A stretch of DNA of 64,000 nt from Streptomyces sp. NBC_00536 (lineage in GTDB: Bacteria; Actinomycetota; Actinomycetes; Streptomycetales; Streptomycetaceae): contig NZ_CP107819.1 of NCBI RefSeq assembly GCF_036346295.1, forward strand, positions 6,820,001 through 6,884,000, read 5' to 3'. The position numbers were made by a program, and so were the translations under genes. The first letter of the stretch is position 1, and each line of letters starts with the position of its first letter. A model generated the notes under the pieces. It was given only the letters and a program-made list of their open reading frames with translations. It was not told the origin of the DNA and ran no database searches. Shown piece by piece: positions 1 through 7,742 of this stretch.

Positions 1-269
1 CGGAACTGAGCGAGATGCTCCTCCCGATCATCCGCAACGACTACCGCCTGATCGACGCCTACCGCCGCGCCCCCGGCATCCCGAAGCTGCGCGCGGAGGT
101 CCTCGCCCTCTCGGGCGACGCGGACCCCCGCATCACCCCGGACCAGGCCACCCTCTGGGCGACGGCCACCACGGGCCCCTTCGCCTCCCAGGTCTTCGAG
201 GGCGCCCACTTCTACCTGACGGCCCACGCCCCCGAGGTGGCCCGCCGCGCCGTGGCGGCCGCGCTCTAG
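1..269 (+). CDS. Type II thioesterase, C-terminal fragment
   Basis: The reading frame is open from base 3 to a TAG at 267-269, so the start lies outside the window. The visible 88 residues carry the C-terminal pattern of type II (surfactin/PKS/NRPS-associated) thioesterases: LPIIRNDYRLIDAYR, then ALSGDADPRI, then GAHFYL with the C-terminal catalytic His. Such enzymes clear stalled acyl or aminoacyl groups from carrier proteins. The GxSxG nucleophile would be upstream and is not visible. An assembly-line cluster may therefore end at the left edge, but no PKS or NRPS is seen here. The family call is fairly secure; the partner cluster is inference. Confidence 0.75.
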   Translation, partial: ELSEMLLPIIRNDYRLIDAYRRAPGIPKLRAEVLALSGDADPRITPDQATLWATATTGPFASQVFEGAHFYLTAHAPEVARRAVAAAL

Positions 270-276
270 GGGGCCC

Positions 277-858
277 CTACCGCCCCCGGTACAGCTCCCG
301 GGCCCGCGCGAAGTCGACGGACCCGCCCTCACGCCCGTCCAGGTGCAGGAAGTGGCGTGACTGCCACTCCTGCGCCGCACCGGCCTGCCGGTTGGCGGTG
401 GTCACCCAGGGCGGGTACACCCGGAAGGCCCGCTTCCCGCCGCGCCCGTCCACGGAGACCACCCCGTGCCGGCGCAGGGCGTCAACGGGAAAGACGAACT
501 GCCCGAAACCCCCCTCGTCCCGAGCACTGATCACGAACAGATCCACGGCATCGGCGGCGTCGAACGGCGCGATGGGCCCGCCGCCCGGGGCCCGCTTCCA
601 CACGGTGACGAACTGCCCCACCTTGGTCGGCGTCACCTTGGCCACCCGGAACCGCACGGCCAGCCCGTCGACCGCGAACGAGTGGGCGGCGTAGGCGGTG
701 CTCTCCTCCTCCGGCACCGGCCGCGAACAGACGAACCCGCAGGGATCGTAGAGCAGCGCCTTCGCCGCGAGCAGATCCCCGTGCACGACGCCGCTCTCGT
801 CCGTCCACGCCACCGGCCCGGCAGCGGCGGCCCCCTCATCCACACGACGCGTCATCAT
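277..858 (-). CDS. MepB family protein
   Basis: A 193-residue protein with the conserved MepB-family core: ESTAYAAHSF, RVAKVTPTKVGQFVTVWKR, GQFVFP, GGKRAFRVYPPW and a late QEWQSRHFL. MepB is encoded in the staphylococcal mepRAB multidrug operon, but its biochemical function is unknown. The start has two consecutive ATG codons (858 and 855); either is possible. It ends 8 bp from the stop of the plus-strand thioesterase, so the two genes converge. No partner transporter lies next to it, so no function is proposed beyond family membership. Confidence 0.7.
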   Translation of the reverse strand: MMTRRVDEGAAAAGPVAWTDESGVVHGDLLAAKALLYDPCGFVCSRPVPEEESTAYAAHSFAVDGLAVRFRVAKVTPTKVGQFVTVWKRAPGGGPIAPFDAADAVDLFVISARDEGGFGQFVFPVDALRRHGVVSVDGRGGKRAFRVYPPWVTTANRQAGAAQEWQSRHFLHLDGREGGSVDFARARELYRGR

Positions 859-985
859 TCCCCCACCCTGCCACGCCCGCCGTCCACTTGATCACGCGCA
901 CTCTTGACAACGGGGCGTGTTCCTGACTGCAGTGTGCACTGCGCCACTCCCGTGCAAGGCCCACCCGAAGGGAAGCGATCAGCGC

Positions 986-2275
986 ATGACCAAGCCCGAG
1001 AGCGCGGAACAGGACCACGGCTACGACGTCGTCATCAGCGGAGCCAGCCTCGCCGGCAGCGCCGCGGCGATCCTGCTCGCGCGGCGCGGTGTCCGCGTCG
1101 CGCTGCTGGAACGCCGCTCGGACCCGGACGCGTACAAGGTGCTGTGCACCCACTCCATCACGGCCAACGCCTACCCGGTACTGGACGAACTCGGGCTCAT
1201 CCCGGCCGTGGAGAAGACGGGCGCACCGCACAACGACGCCCGCTGGCACACCCGTTGGGGATGGATCGAGCCGAAGGCGGCGCCGAGGGGGCCCGAGCTG
1301 CCGCACGCGTACAACATCCGGCGCAGCACGCTGGACCCGATGATCAGATCCCTCGCGGCGCGGACGCCCGGCGTCGATCTGCTCCTCGGTCACCAGGTGA
1401 CCGGTCTGGTGCGGGAAGCCGGGCGCACCGTGGGGGTACGCGCCTCGGCGCCGCAGGGCGAGCGCGAGATCCGGGCGGGCCTGGTCGTCGGCGCCGACGG
1501 CAAGGACTCGGCCGTGGCGAAGTACGCCGGGGTTCCCACCCAGCGGCACGAGAACACGCGGTTCGGCTACCTCGCGCACTTCCGCAACCTTCCGCTGGAC
1601 GGCGGGATCGGCCAGACGTGGTTCCTCGAACCCGACATGGCGTACGCGTTCCCCAACGACGACGGGGTGACCGTCCTCGCGGTGCTCCCGGACAAGAAAC
1701 ACCTGCCGGCCTTCCGGGAAGACCTGGAGGGCAGCTTCCTCTCGTTCATCCGCGCCCTGCCCGAGGCACCGCCGATCGACGGGGCCGAGCGCATATCCAA
1801 GATCATCGGGACGGTCGACTACCCGCTCATCAGCCGCGAACCGACCGCGCCCGGCGTCGCGCTGATCGGCGACGCCGCCCTGACCAGCGACCCCCTGTGG
1901 GGAGTCGGGTGCGGATGGGCCCTGCAGTCCGCGCAGTGGCTGGCGGAGGCGGTCGCCCCGGCCGCGACCGGCCGGGGCGACCTCGACCGCTCGCTCGCCC
2001 TCTACGCGCGCACGCACCGGCGCCGGCTGCGGGGCCACCAGTTCCTGGCCGTCGACTACGCCAAGGCCCGGCCGTTCAACCCCGGCGAGCGGCTGATGTT
2101 CTCGGCGGCGGCGCGCGACGCGTCGATGGCGCGGCACATGCACCTGTTCGCGTCCCGCCTGATCGGCCCGATGCGCTTCCTGAGCCCCGTGGCCCTGGCC
2201 AAGGCCACCGCCGTCAACATCAGACACCGCGGGACGGCCGCGTCGGCACGCCCCCGGACCCACTCGGAGCCGTGA
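986..2275 (+). CDS. FAD-dependent monooxygenase/reductase (geranylgeranyl-reductase-like)
   Basis: A 429-residue flavoprotein. The N-terminal Rossmann stretch VVISGASLAGSAAAILLARRG binds the ADP part of FAD, followed by the acidic end LLERR. The second FAD motif, GDAALTSDPLWGVGCGWALQ, lies near residue 290. This is the FAD_binding_3 architecture shared by aromatic hydroxylases, halogenases and geranylgeranyl reductases; the substrate cannot be read. The start at 986 was chosen because GAAGGGAAG lies just upstream; an in-frame ATG at 917 would add 23 unconserved residues. It converges on the hydratase/P450 pair with a hairpin between. Confidence 0.75.
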   Translation: MTKPESAEQDHGYDVVISGASLAGSAAAILLARRGVRVALLERRSDPDAYKVLCTHSITANAYPVLDELGLIPAVEKTGAPHNDARWHTRWGWIEPKAAPRGPELPHAYNIRRSTLDPMIRSLAARTPGVDLLLGHQVTGLVREAGRTVGVRASAPQGEREIRAGLVVGADGKDSAVAKYAGVPTQRHENTRFGYLAHFRNLPLDGGIGQTWFLEPDMAYAFPNDDGVTVLAVLPDKKHLPAFREDLEGSFLSFIRALPEAPPIDGAERISKIIGTVDYPLISREPTAPGVALIGDAALTSDPLWGVGCGWALQSAQWLAEAVAPAATGRGDLDRSLALYARTHRRRLRGHQFLAVDYAKARPFNPGERLMFSAAARDASMARHMHLFASRLIGPMRFLSPVALAKATAVNIRHRGTAASARPRTHSEP

Positions 2276-2279
2276 GGGG

Positions 2280-2310
2280 CCCTGCCGCGCGGACGTCCGT
2301 ACCGGCAGGG
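2280..2310. terminator. Bidirectional hairpin between convergent genes
   Basis: CCCTGCCG (2280-2287) pairs perfectly with CGGCAGGG (2303-2310); the loop contains a second small palindrome, CGGACGTCCG. It lies between the stops of the FAD enzyme and the enoyl-CoA hydratase. There is no T-run, which is usual in Streptomyces. Confidence 0.5.
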
Positions 2311-2316
2311 GCGGGA

Positions 2317-3120
2317 TCAGCCCCCCGTGCGCTGGTGCAGGGTGGCCGCCAGGAGGTGGGAGTCGAGCAGGGAGACGTCCGCCGCCCTGTCGGCCCGTGC
2401 GTAACCGGCCAGCATCCGTTTGGTCAGGACGAGGGCTTCGGGCGCGCGCCGGACGAGGGGCCTGGTCCAGGCATCGATCACCGTGTCCAGCTGGTCGAGC
2501 GGCGCGGTCCGGTGGAGCAGACCGATCCGGTGCGCCGTGTCCGCGTCGAAGACCTCACTGGTGAGCATGAGTTCGCGGATCCTGGAGGCCCCGGCCTCGG
2601 AGACCAGCCGCCCCATCGCCCCGCCCCACGCGGGCGGGAGCCCTATGCCGACCTCCGGCATGCGGAAGCGGCTGGTGTCGGCGCCGGCGCGCAGATCGCA
2701 GAAGGAGGCGAGCGCGAGACCCGCGCCGATGACCCGCCCGTGCAGCCGGGCGATGGTGACCGCGTGGGTGTTCTCCAGGGCCTGGCACAGACGGTGTGCC
2801 TTGTCGGCGATGCGCCGCAGGCCCACACCGGACGGATCGGCGGCCAGCGCCTCCTGGTACTCGCCGCGGTCGGCGCCCAGGCAGAAGTCCGTACCCAGTG
2901 ACGACAGCGTCAGGATCCGGACGTCGGGTCTCTCGTGGAGGTCGTCCAGGAGGGTGATGAGGTCGTCGAGGACCGCGGTGTCCAACGTGTCGCTCTGCCC
3001 CCAGGGGTTGAGGCGGACGTGGAGCACGGGGCCGTCCTGCTCGGTGCGCACCGCCTTGGGAGCGGTCCGGGCGCGCGCGGAGGCGGGAGCGTGGGCCGGT
3101 GCGGGGGCCGATTCGGTCAT
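2317..3120 (-). CDS. Enoyl-CoA hydratase/isomerase (crotonase) family
   Basis: A 267-residue crotonase-fold protein. Residues around 90-160 carry LGTDFCLGADRGEY and HGRVIGAGLALASFCDLR, which form the CoA pocket and oxyanion hole. MPEVGIGLPPAWGGA follows, where hydratases often have a catalytic Glu. The C-terminus has the usual ALxLTKRML helix. Members hydrate, isomerise or cleave acyl-CoA esters; the substrate is not readable. The ATG at 3120 overlaps the TGA of the upstream P450 by 4 bp (ATGA), so the two are translationally coupled and probably act on the same molecule. The N-terminal 25 residues are Ala/Pro-rich and unconserved. Confidence 0.8.
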   Translation of the reverse strand: MTESAPAPAHAPASARARTAPKAVRTEQDGPVLHVRLNPWGQSDTLDTAVLDDLITLLDDLHERPDVRILTLSSLGTDFCLGADRGEYQEALAADPSGVGLRRIADKAHRLCQALENTHAVTIARLHGRVIGAGLALASFCDLRAGADTSRFRMPEVGIGLPPAWGGAMGRLVSEAGASRIRELMLTSEVFDADTAHRIGLLHRTAPLDQLDTVIDAWTRPLVRRAPEALVLTKRMLAGYARADRAADVSLLDSHLLAATLHQRTGG

Positions 3121-4364
3121 GCGAGGGCCACGTCCAGGTTCAGGATGCGCCGGAACGCCACGCGCGGCGCCATCGACGGGGGGCGTACGAGGGTGAGGCG
3201 GGGCAGGCGCCGGATCAGCTGGCGGAGCAGGGTCTGGGCCTCGACGCGGGCCAGCGGCGCGCCCAGGCAGTAGTGGATGCCACCGCTGAACGCCAGGTGG
3301 TCGGGGGTCCGTTCGGGGTCGAACCGGTCCGGGTCCTTGTGCCTGGCCGGGTCCCGGTGCGCCGCTCCGACCATGAGGTGGACCATGTCGTCGCGGCGGA
3401 TCTCGATGCCGCCCAGCACGGAGTCCTGCGAGGCGATCCGGCTGATCACGTGTGTGGGAGGGTCGTAGCGGAGGGTCTCCTCCACGAACCCGGCGACCAG
3501 GTCCGGGTTGTCGGCGACCATGTCCCAGCGGTCCGGGCTCTCGACGAGCCGGAGCGTCATCGACGACAGGAGGGTCGCGGTGGTTTCCAGGGCGGCCAGC
3601 AGGACGAACAGGACCAGGAAGTAGACCGCCTCGTCGGCCTTGTCCCGGTCGGGCTCGATCGCGTCCCACGACCGGATCCACCGGGAGACGGGGTCATCGC
3701 CGGGGCGCGAGCGCCGCTCACGCACCAGGTCCGTGAAATAGGTCCGGAGTTCGGCCGTGGCCGCGTCGGACAAGGCCAGCTGGCTGGCCGAGGGCAGCAG
3801 CTCCTGGGTGAAGACCTGATCGTGCGTCAACTCGCGCAGCCTGGGCCAGTCGGCCTGTGGCAGTCCGAGCCAGTCGCCTATGGTGGCCACCGGCAGCTCC
3901 TCGCAGACGAGCGCCGAGAAGTCCGCCTCGCCGGTGCGTATTCGCTCCGTGAAGACATCGAGGAGCCGATCCGCGGTCCGGTCCACATTGCGGCCGATGC
4001 GCTCCACCGTGCCGCGGTCGAAGGTGCCCGCCGCCCGCCGCGCCTTCGTGTGGTCCGGGGAGTTGAGCGCGGCGAGCGTGTGGCTCATCTCGCGCGAGGA
4101 GGGCGCGTTCCAGCGCGTCCCCGCGTCCTGGCGCTCCCGCCATTCCCTGTCGGGCTCCAGCCATTGACGGCTGCGCAGCACCTGGTCGCAGGCGGCGAAG
4201 CCCGTCACGGCGAAGCCGCCCCAGGGGGCGGGCACGACCTCGCCCCGTGCGAGGAGTTCGGCGTAGACCGGGAACGGGTCGGCCTGCCCTCCGGCCGTCC
4301 GGAGACGGGAGAAGAGGGAGGCGGACGCCCGGCGGTCGTACGACGGAGTTGTGGCAACCCCCAT
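3117..4364 (-). CDS. Cytochrome P450
   Basis: A 415-residue bacterial class I P450. Visible motifs: an I-helix variant ALETTA (about 258-263, where AGxxT is usual), EETLR (ExxR, 295-299) and the haem loop FSGGIHYCLGAPLAR with Cys366. It needs an external ferredoxin and reductase; none is adjacent. The start at 4364 was chosen because AAAGGAG sits 7 nt upstream; an alternative start at 4406 adds 14 unconserved residues. It is coupled to the downstream crotonase gene. It lies 121 bp below the conservon, so read-through from the conservon is possible but unproven. Confidence 0.85.
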   Translation of the reverse strand: MGVATTPSYDRRASASLFSRLRTAGGQADPFPVYAELLARGEVVPAPWGGFAVTGFAACDQVLRSRQWLEPDREWRERQDAGTRWNAPSSREMSHTLAALNSPDHTKARRAAGTFDRGTVERIGRNVDRTADRLLDVFTERIRTGEADFSALVCEELPVATIGDWLGLPQADWPRLRELTHDQVFTQELLPSASQLALSDAATAELRTYFTDLVRERRSRPGDDPVSRWIRSWDAIEPDRDKADEAVYFLVLFVLLAALETTATLLSSMTLRLVESPDRWDMVADNPDLVAGFVEETLRYDPPTHVISRIASQDSVLGGIEIRRDDMVHLMVGAAHRDPARHKDPDRFDPERTPDHLAFSGGIHYCLGAPLARVEAQTLLRQLIRRLPRLTLVRPPSMAPRVAFRRILNLDVALA

Positions 4365-4396
4365 ATGGCGGCTCCTTTCTGAGAACCAGCCGCCAT
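4365..4396 (-). promoter_or_regulatory. Hairpin covering the P450 ribosome binding site
   Basis: ATGGCGGCT (4365-4373) and AGCCGCCAT (4388-4396) form a perfect 9-bp stem with a 14-nt loop immediately upstream of the P450 ATG. The AAAGGAG ribosome binding site starts in the loop and runs into the stem. In RNA this could restrict ribosome access. Whether it regulates anything is inference. Confidence 0.4.
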
Positions 4397-4431
4397 GCAT
4401 ACCCACATGATCGTTAATGCATCCACTACCA

Positions 4432-4443
4432 CTGAGTACTCAG
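4432..4443. promoter_or_regulatory. 12-bp palindrome upstream of the P450 gene
   Basis: CTGAGTACTCAG is a perfect palindrome about 70 bp upstream of the P450 start, in the 121-bp gap between the conservon P450 and the second P450. It is a candidate operator; no regulator is identified. Confidence 0.3.
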
Positions 4444-4485
4444 GGGGTTACCAGAATCACACTTGACTCGCCCGCCTCACGTGGC

Positions 4486-5883
4486 CTACTCGCCCCTGGT
4501 CCAGGCCAGGAAGCGGCTGAACAGGCCGCCCTTGGACTGCTGCGCGCCGCCCGCGCCCGTACGCGGGGCTCCGGCGCCGGAGGGCGAGGAGGCGGCGGTC
4601 CGCTGCTGGGGCGACTGGCCCGCGAGCGATCCGGCGGACCCCGCGGACCGGGCGGCTCCGGCCGCCTGGGCGGCGGCCCTCGGGGTGAAGCGGATCGGAA
4701 GGGTGACCAGCGAGCGGCTCCACGGCGTGGGCGCCCAGGTGAGCGCCTTGAACGGGACGCGCAGCTCGACGTCGAGGAGCTGGTTGAGCAGCGTCTCGAC
4801 GGCGGTGACGGCGATCATGAAGGCCGGGTCCTTGGCGGGGCAGGCGTGCGGGCCCGCTCCGAAGGCCAAGTGCGCCTTCGCACTGAGGTGTTCGCGGTGC
4901 TCGGTCAGCTTCGGGTCGGTGTTGGCCGCGGCGAAGGAGATGAGGACCGGGTCGTTGGCCCGGACCACCCTGCCGCCGATCTCGACGTCGTGGGTCGGGT
5001 AGTGGGCCGCGTAGTTGGCGATCGGCGCGTAGTTCCAGAGGGTCTGGGAGACCGCGTCCTCGACCGGGAGGCCGACCTGCCAGTCCTCGCTGAGGTACAG
5101 GGCGCTGCTGGTGCCGATGGTCGCGGCCAGCGGCGCGGTGCCACCGGAGAGCAGGGTGACGAGCTGGTGCAGCACCTCCTCGTCGCTCAGCTCGGCCGAG
5201 TGCTCCATCAGACGCGTCGTCAGGTCGTCCGTCGGGCGCCGCCGCTTGAGGGCGATCAGCTCGGTGAGCGCCCCGCCGAGCACCGCGTCGGCTCCGGGTG
5301 CTCCCTCGAAGATGCCGCTGATCCCGGCGATCACGCGGTCGCCGATCTCGGGCGGGCAGCCGAACAGTTCGCTGAAGACCAGCAGGGGCAGCGGCTGGGC
5401 GTACTCGGCCATCAGCTCCGCCTGGCCGAGGACGTCCGTACTGAACTGGCTGATGAGGTAGTTGGCGGACTGCTGTGTCTGCCGGATGAGCTGGTGCTCG
5501 TTGACCGTGGCGAGGCTGTCGGTGACCGCCCGCCGCAGCCGGGCATGTGCCGCGCCGTCACTGAAGAGCGCGTTGGGGCGGTACCCCATCATGGGCAGGG
5601 CCGGGCTGTCGGCCGGGACGCGGCCTTCGCTCAGGGCGTTCCAGCGGCGGGAGTCGCGCACGAAGGAGGAGGGGTTCTGCAGGACGTACAGGGCGGCGTC
5701 GTAGCTCGTGACCAACTCGGCCTGGACGTCGGGGGCGATGTCCACGGGCGCACTGGGACCGAACTGGCGCAGCTGTGCGTAGTGGCTGTCGGGGTCGGCC
5801 CCGAAGGAGGGGCCGTACATCGGGAGGTTCCCGTGCGCGGGGCAGCCGGGGGGTATCTCCTGCGGGTCACGTGGCTGTTGCAT
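4486..5883 (-). CDS. cvnE: Conservon cytochrome P450 without the ExxR motif (CYP157-like)
   Basis: A 465-residue P450 forming the last gene of the conservon. The haem loop FGAGPHACPAK (Cys348) is intact. Where ExxR is expected, the sequence reads SQTLWNYAP (about 279-287), so Glu and Arg are both absent. This matches CYP157 conservon P450s, described as natural exceptions to ExxR. The I-helix has LLSGGTAPLA. About 60 C-terminal residues are low-complexity Ala/Gly/Ser/Pro ending in a basic amphipathic FSRFLAWTRGE, possibly membrane-contacting. It starts 10 bp after cvnD with TAGGAG upstream. The enzymatic substrate is unknown. Confidence 0.85.
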   Translation of the reverse strand: MQQPRDPQEIPPGCPAHGNLPMYGPSFGADPDSHYAQLRQFGPSAPVDIAPDVQAELVTSYDAALYVLQNPSSFVRDSRRWNALSEGRVPADSPALPMMGYRPNALFSDGAAHARLRRAVTDSLATVNEHQLIRQTQQSANYLISQFSTDVLGQAELMAEYAQPLPLLVFSELFGCPPEIGDRVIAGISGIFEGAPGADAVLGGALTELIALKRRRPTDDLTTRLMEHSAELSDEEVLHQLVTLLSGGTAPLAATIGTSSALYLSEDWQVGLPVEDAVSQTLWNYAPIANYAAHYPTHDVEIGGRVVRANDPVLISFAAANTDPKLTEHREHLSAKAHLAFGAGPHACPAKDPAFMIAVTAVETLLNQLLDVELRVPFKALTWAPTPWSRSLVTLPIRFTPRAAAQAAGAARSAGSAGSLAGQSPQQRTAASSPSGAGAPRTGAGGAQQSKGGLFSRFLAWTRGE

Positions 5884-5893
5884 TCCTGCGCTC

Positions 5894-6454
5894 CTAGCCG
5901 AGTTGGGACATGAGGTGTTTCACGAGGGTGATGAGGGCCCGCGCGGAGGAGTTCTCGTCCCGTACGTCGCACTCCACGACAGGGGTGTCGGCGGTGAGGT
6001 TCAGGGCCTCGTGCACCTCGTCGAGCGGGTAGTGCGTGGTGCCCTCGAAGTGGTTCACGGCGATGGCGTACGTCAGGCCGAAACGCTCGACGAGGTCGAG
6101 GACGGGGAAGGACTCGTGCAGCCGCTCCGGGTCGACGAGGACCAGCGCCCCCAGAGCGCCCCGGGAGAGCTCCTCCCACATCTCCTTGAAGCGCTCCTGG
6201 CCGGGCGTTCCGAAGAGGTAGAGCACCAGGGTGTCGCTCAGGGTGAGCCGGCCGAAGTCCATGGCGACGGTGGTGGTCTTCTTGTCGGGTGTGCCCGACA
6301 GGTCATCGAAGCCCACGCTGGCCTCGGTGATCTCCTCCTCGGTCCGCAGCGGCTCGATCTCGGAGAGACTGCCGATGCAGGTGGTCTTGCCGACCCCGAA
6401 ATGCCCCACTATGAGGATCTTCACCGCGTGGGAGACATCTGGATCCAAGTACAC
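5894..6454 (-). CDS. cvnD: Conservon GTP-binding protein
   Basis: A 186-residue Ras/MglA-like small GTPase. The P-loop GHFGVGKTT lies at about 17-25, and a switch-II-like FGTPGQERF at about 81-89. The usual NKxD base-recognition motif reads NHFE. In characterised conservons, CvnA-D assemble at the membrane like a eukaryotic G-protein-coupled module. GTG start, 3 bp after cvnC. Confidence 0.9.
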   Translation of the reverse strand: MYLDPDVSHAVKILIVGHFGVGKTTCIGSLSEIEPLRTEEEITEASVGFDDLSGTPDKKTTTVAMDFGRLTLSDTLVLYLFGTPGQERFKEMWEELSRGALGALVLVDPERLHESFPVLDLVERFGLTYAIAVNHFEGTTHYPLDEVHEALNLTADTPVVECDVRDENSSARALITLVKHLMSQLG

Positions 6455-6457
6455 GCG

Positions 6458-6853
6458 CTACGCTCCGAATCGATTCTTCAGGCCTTCGAGCACGGCGCTG
6501 ACCAGCTCTCTGTCGACACGTTCGGCGCGCGGTATCGGTGACCTCGCCAGGATGAGGCTGTCCTCCTCCAGCTGCGCCAGCAGGATGCGGACGATGCCCA
6601 GCGGCAGGTGCGTGTGCCCGGCCACCTCGGCCACGGACAGGAAGCCGTTCGCGACCAGGTCCATGACCTGCTCCGCCTCCGGGGACAGCGTGCGCGCCGC
6701 GAGCCGCCCGCCCTCCGCCGCGGCCGCCGTCACGAGCGTCGTGTGCTCGTACTCGTGGTCGGGGGGCAGCGCTCGTCCGTTCGTGATCACGAAGAGGGGG
6801 ACTAACGGCGACGTCAGTTCCAGCTCTTCGTCCTGTTCGGGCCCCTCACGCAT
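6458..6853 (-). CDS. cvnC: Conservon DUF742 protein
   Basis: A 131-residue DUF742 protein with the family pattern: an N-terminal PLFVITNGRA and a winged-helix-like C-terminal part (LSVAEVAGHTHLPLGIVRILLAQL, then a basic P-rich stretch and VLEGLKNRFGA). CvnC proteins join the sensor and GTPase in the conservon complex; their precise activity is unknown. The start overlaps the end of cvnB by 8 bp, which supports co-translation. Confidence 0.9.
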   Translation of the reverse strand: MREGPEQDEELELTSPLVPLFVITNGRALPPDHEYEHTTLVTAAAAEGGRLAARTLSPEAEQVMDLVANGFLSVAEVAGHTHLPLGIVRILLAQLEEDSLILARSPIPRAERVDRELVSAVLEGLKNRFGA

Positions 6854-7742
6854 GGCCTGTCCCCTTCCCCTGTGTCGCGGACGTGGAGGCCGTCGCCTTC
6901 GCCGTCGCGGTCATCGTGGTGGTCGCGGTGGCGCTCGCGGTCAGTCTGGGCACCACCTCGTGCAGACGCGTGGTGAACTCTTCGATGTCGCAGTCGTGTT
7001 CGGCGGCGGCCGCCAGGAAGGCATCGGGGCCGGCCGTCATCAGGAAGATCCAGCCGTGCTGGAACTCGATGACCGTCTGACGCCACTGCGCGTCCTCGGT
7101 GGCCCCCGCGAACCGGGAGGTGACCCGGCTGTAGGCGTGGATGCCCGTCATGGCCGCGGAGATCGTGTCCGCGAGGTCGCGGCTCATCCCGGTGGTCGCC
7201 CCGCGGGGGAGGCCGTCCGATCCCAGCAGTACGGCGTGACGGGCGCCCTTGACCTCGGAGATCACCCGGTCGAGCGCGTCGAGGACGAATCCCGTGTCAC
7301 CGGAGCCCTGCTGCCGGGGGGCGCCCAGCCGCCGGCCGCCGGCGTCCTCGGCGCTCACCCGCGGCGGCGAGGTGAGGTTGTTGCCCAGCCGGGCGACGAG
7401 GCGGTGCATGCGGAAGGAGATCTGCTGCATGTCCACATCGGGCGCGGCCGCGGCGGCGAGGTAGGAGCCCTGCCCCGCCCCGATCAGGAAGCTCCAGCCG
7501 TGCGAGAACTCGATGATGGTCTGGTTCCACTGCCGGTCCTCCTCCGGTCCGGCGAAGTGGGCCGTCGCCCGGCTGAGCGACTGCATCCCGGCCATGGCCG
7601 CGGAGATGGTCCGCACCTCCTTCTCGGCCAGGCCTTCCGTCGCGCCGCGAGGAAGGCCGTCCGCGGACAGCAGCACCGCGTGCCGTGCATGGGGCACGTT
7701 GTGCACGATGTCCTCGAGCATCCACGACAGGTCTGCGCTCAT
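6846..7742 (-). CDS. cvnB: Double roadblock/LC7 conservon protein
   Basis: A 298-residue protein in the cvnB position. It contains two roadblock/LC7 domains in tandem, about residues 1-120 and 150-270. Both repeat ARHAVLL.SDGLPRGAT, TISAAM.GI/MQ..SR.T..FAG and QW.QTI/VIEF.HGW.FLI/M. Ordinary CvnB proteins carry one domain of about 130-140 residues, so this gene is an internal duplication. The C-terminal 30 residues are a Thr/Ala-rich low-complexity tail. Roadblock proteins act as dimers on small GTPases; a covalent pair could form an intramolecular dimer on CvnD. ATGA overlap with cvnA. Confidence 0.88.
   Translation of the reverse strand: MSADLSWMLEDIVHNVPHARHAVLLSADGLPRGATEGLAEKEVRTISAAMAGMQSLSRATAHFAGPEEDRQWNQTIIEFSHGWSFLIGAGQGSYLAAAAAPDVDMQQISFRMHRLVARLGNNLTSPPRVSAEDAGGRRLGAPRQQGSGDTGFVLDALDRVISEVKGARHAVLLGSDGLPRGATTGMSRDLADTISAAMTGIHAYSRVTSRFAGATEDAQWRQTVIEFQHGWIFLMTAGPDAFLAAAAEHDCDIEEFTTRLHEVVPRLTASATATTTMTATAKATASTSATQGKGTGHA

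Noticed and set aside
4364..4406. Longer start of the second P450 at 4406
   Set aside because: AAAGGAG is correctly spaced for the ATG at 4364, inside the longer form.
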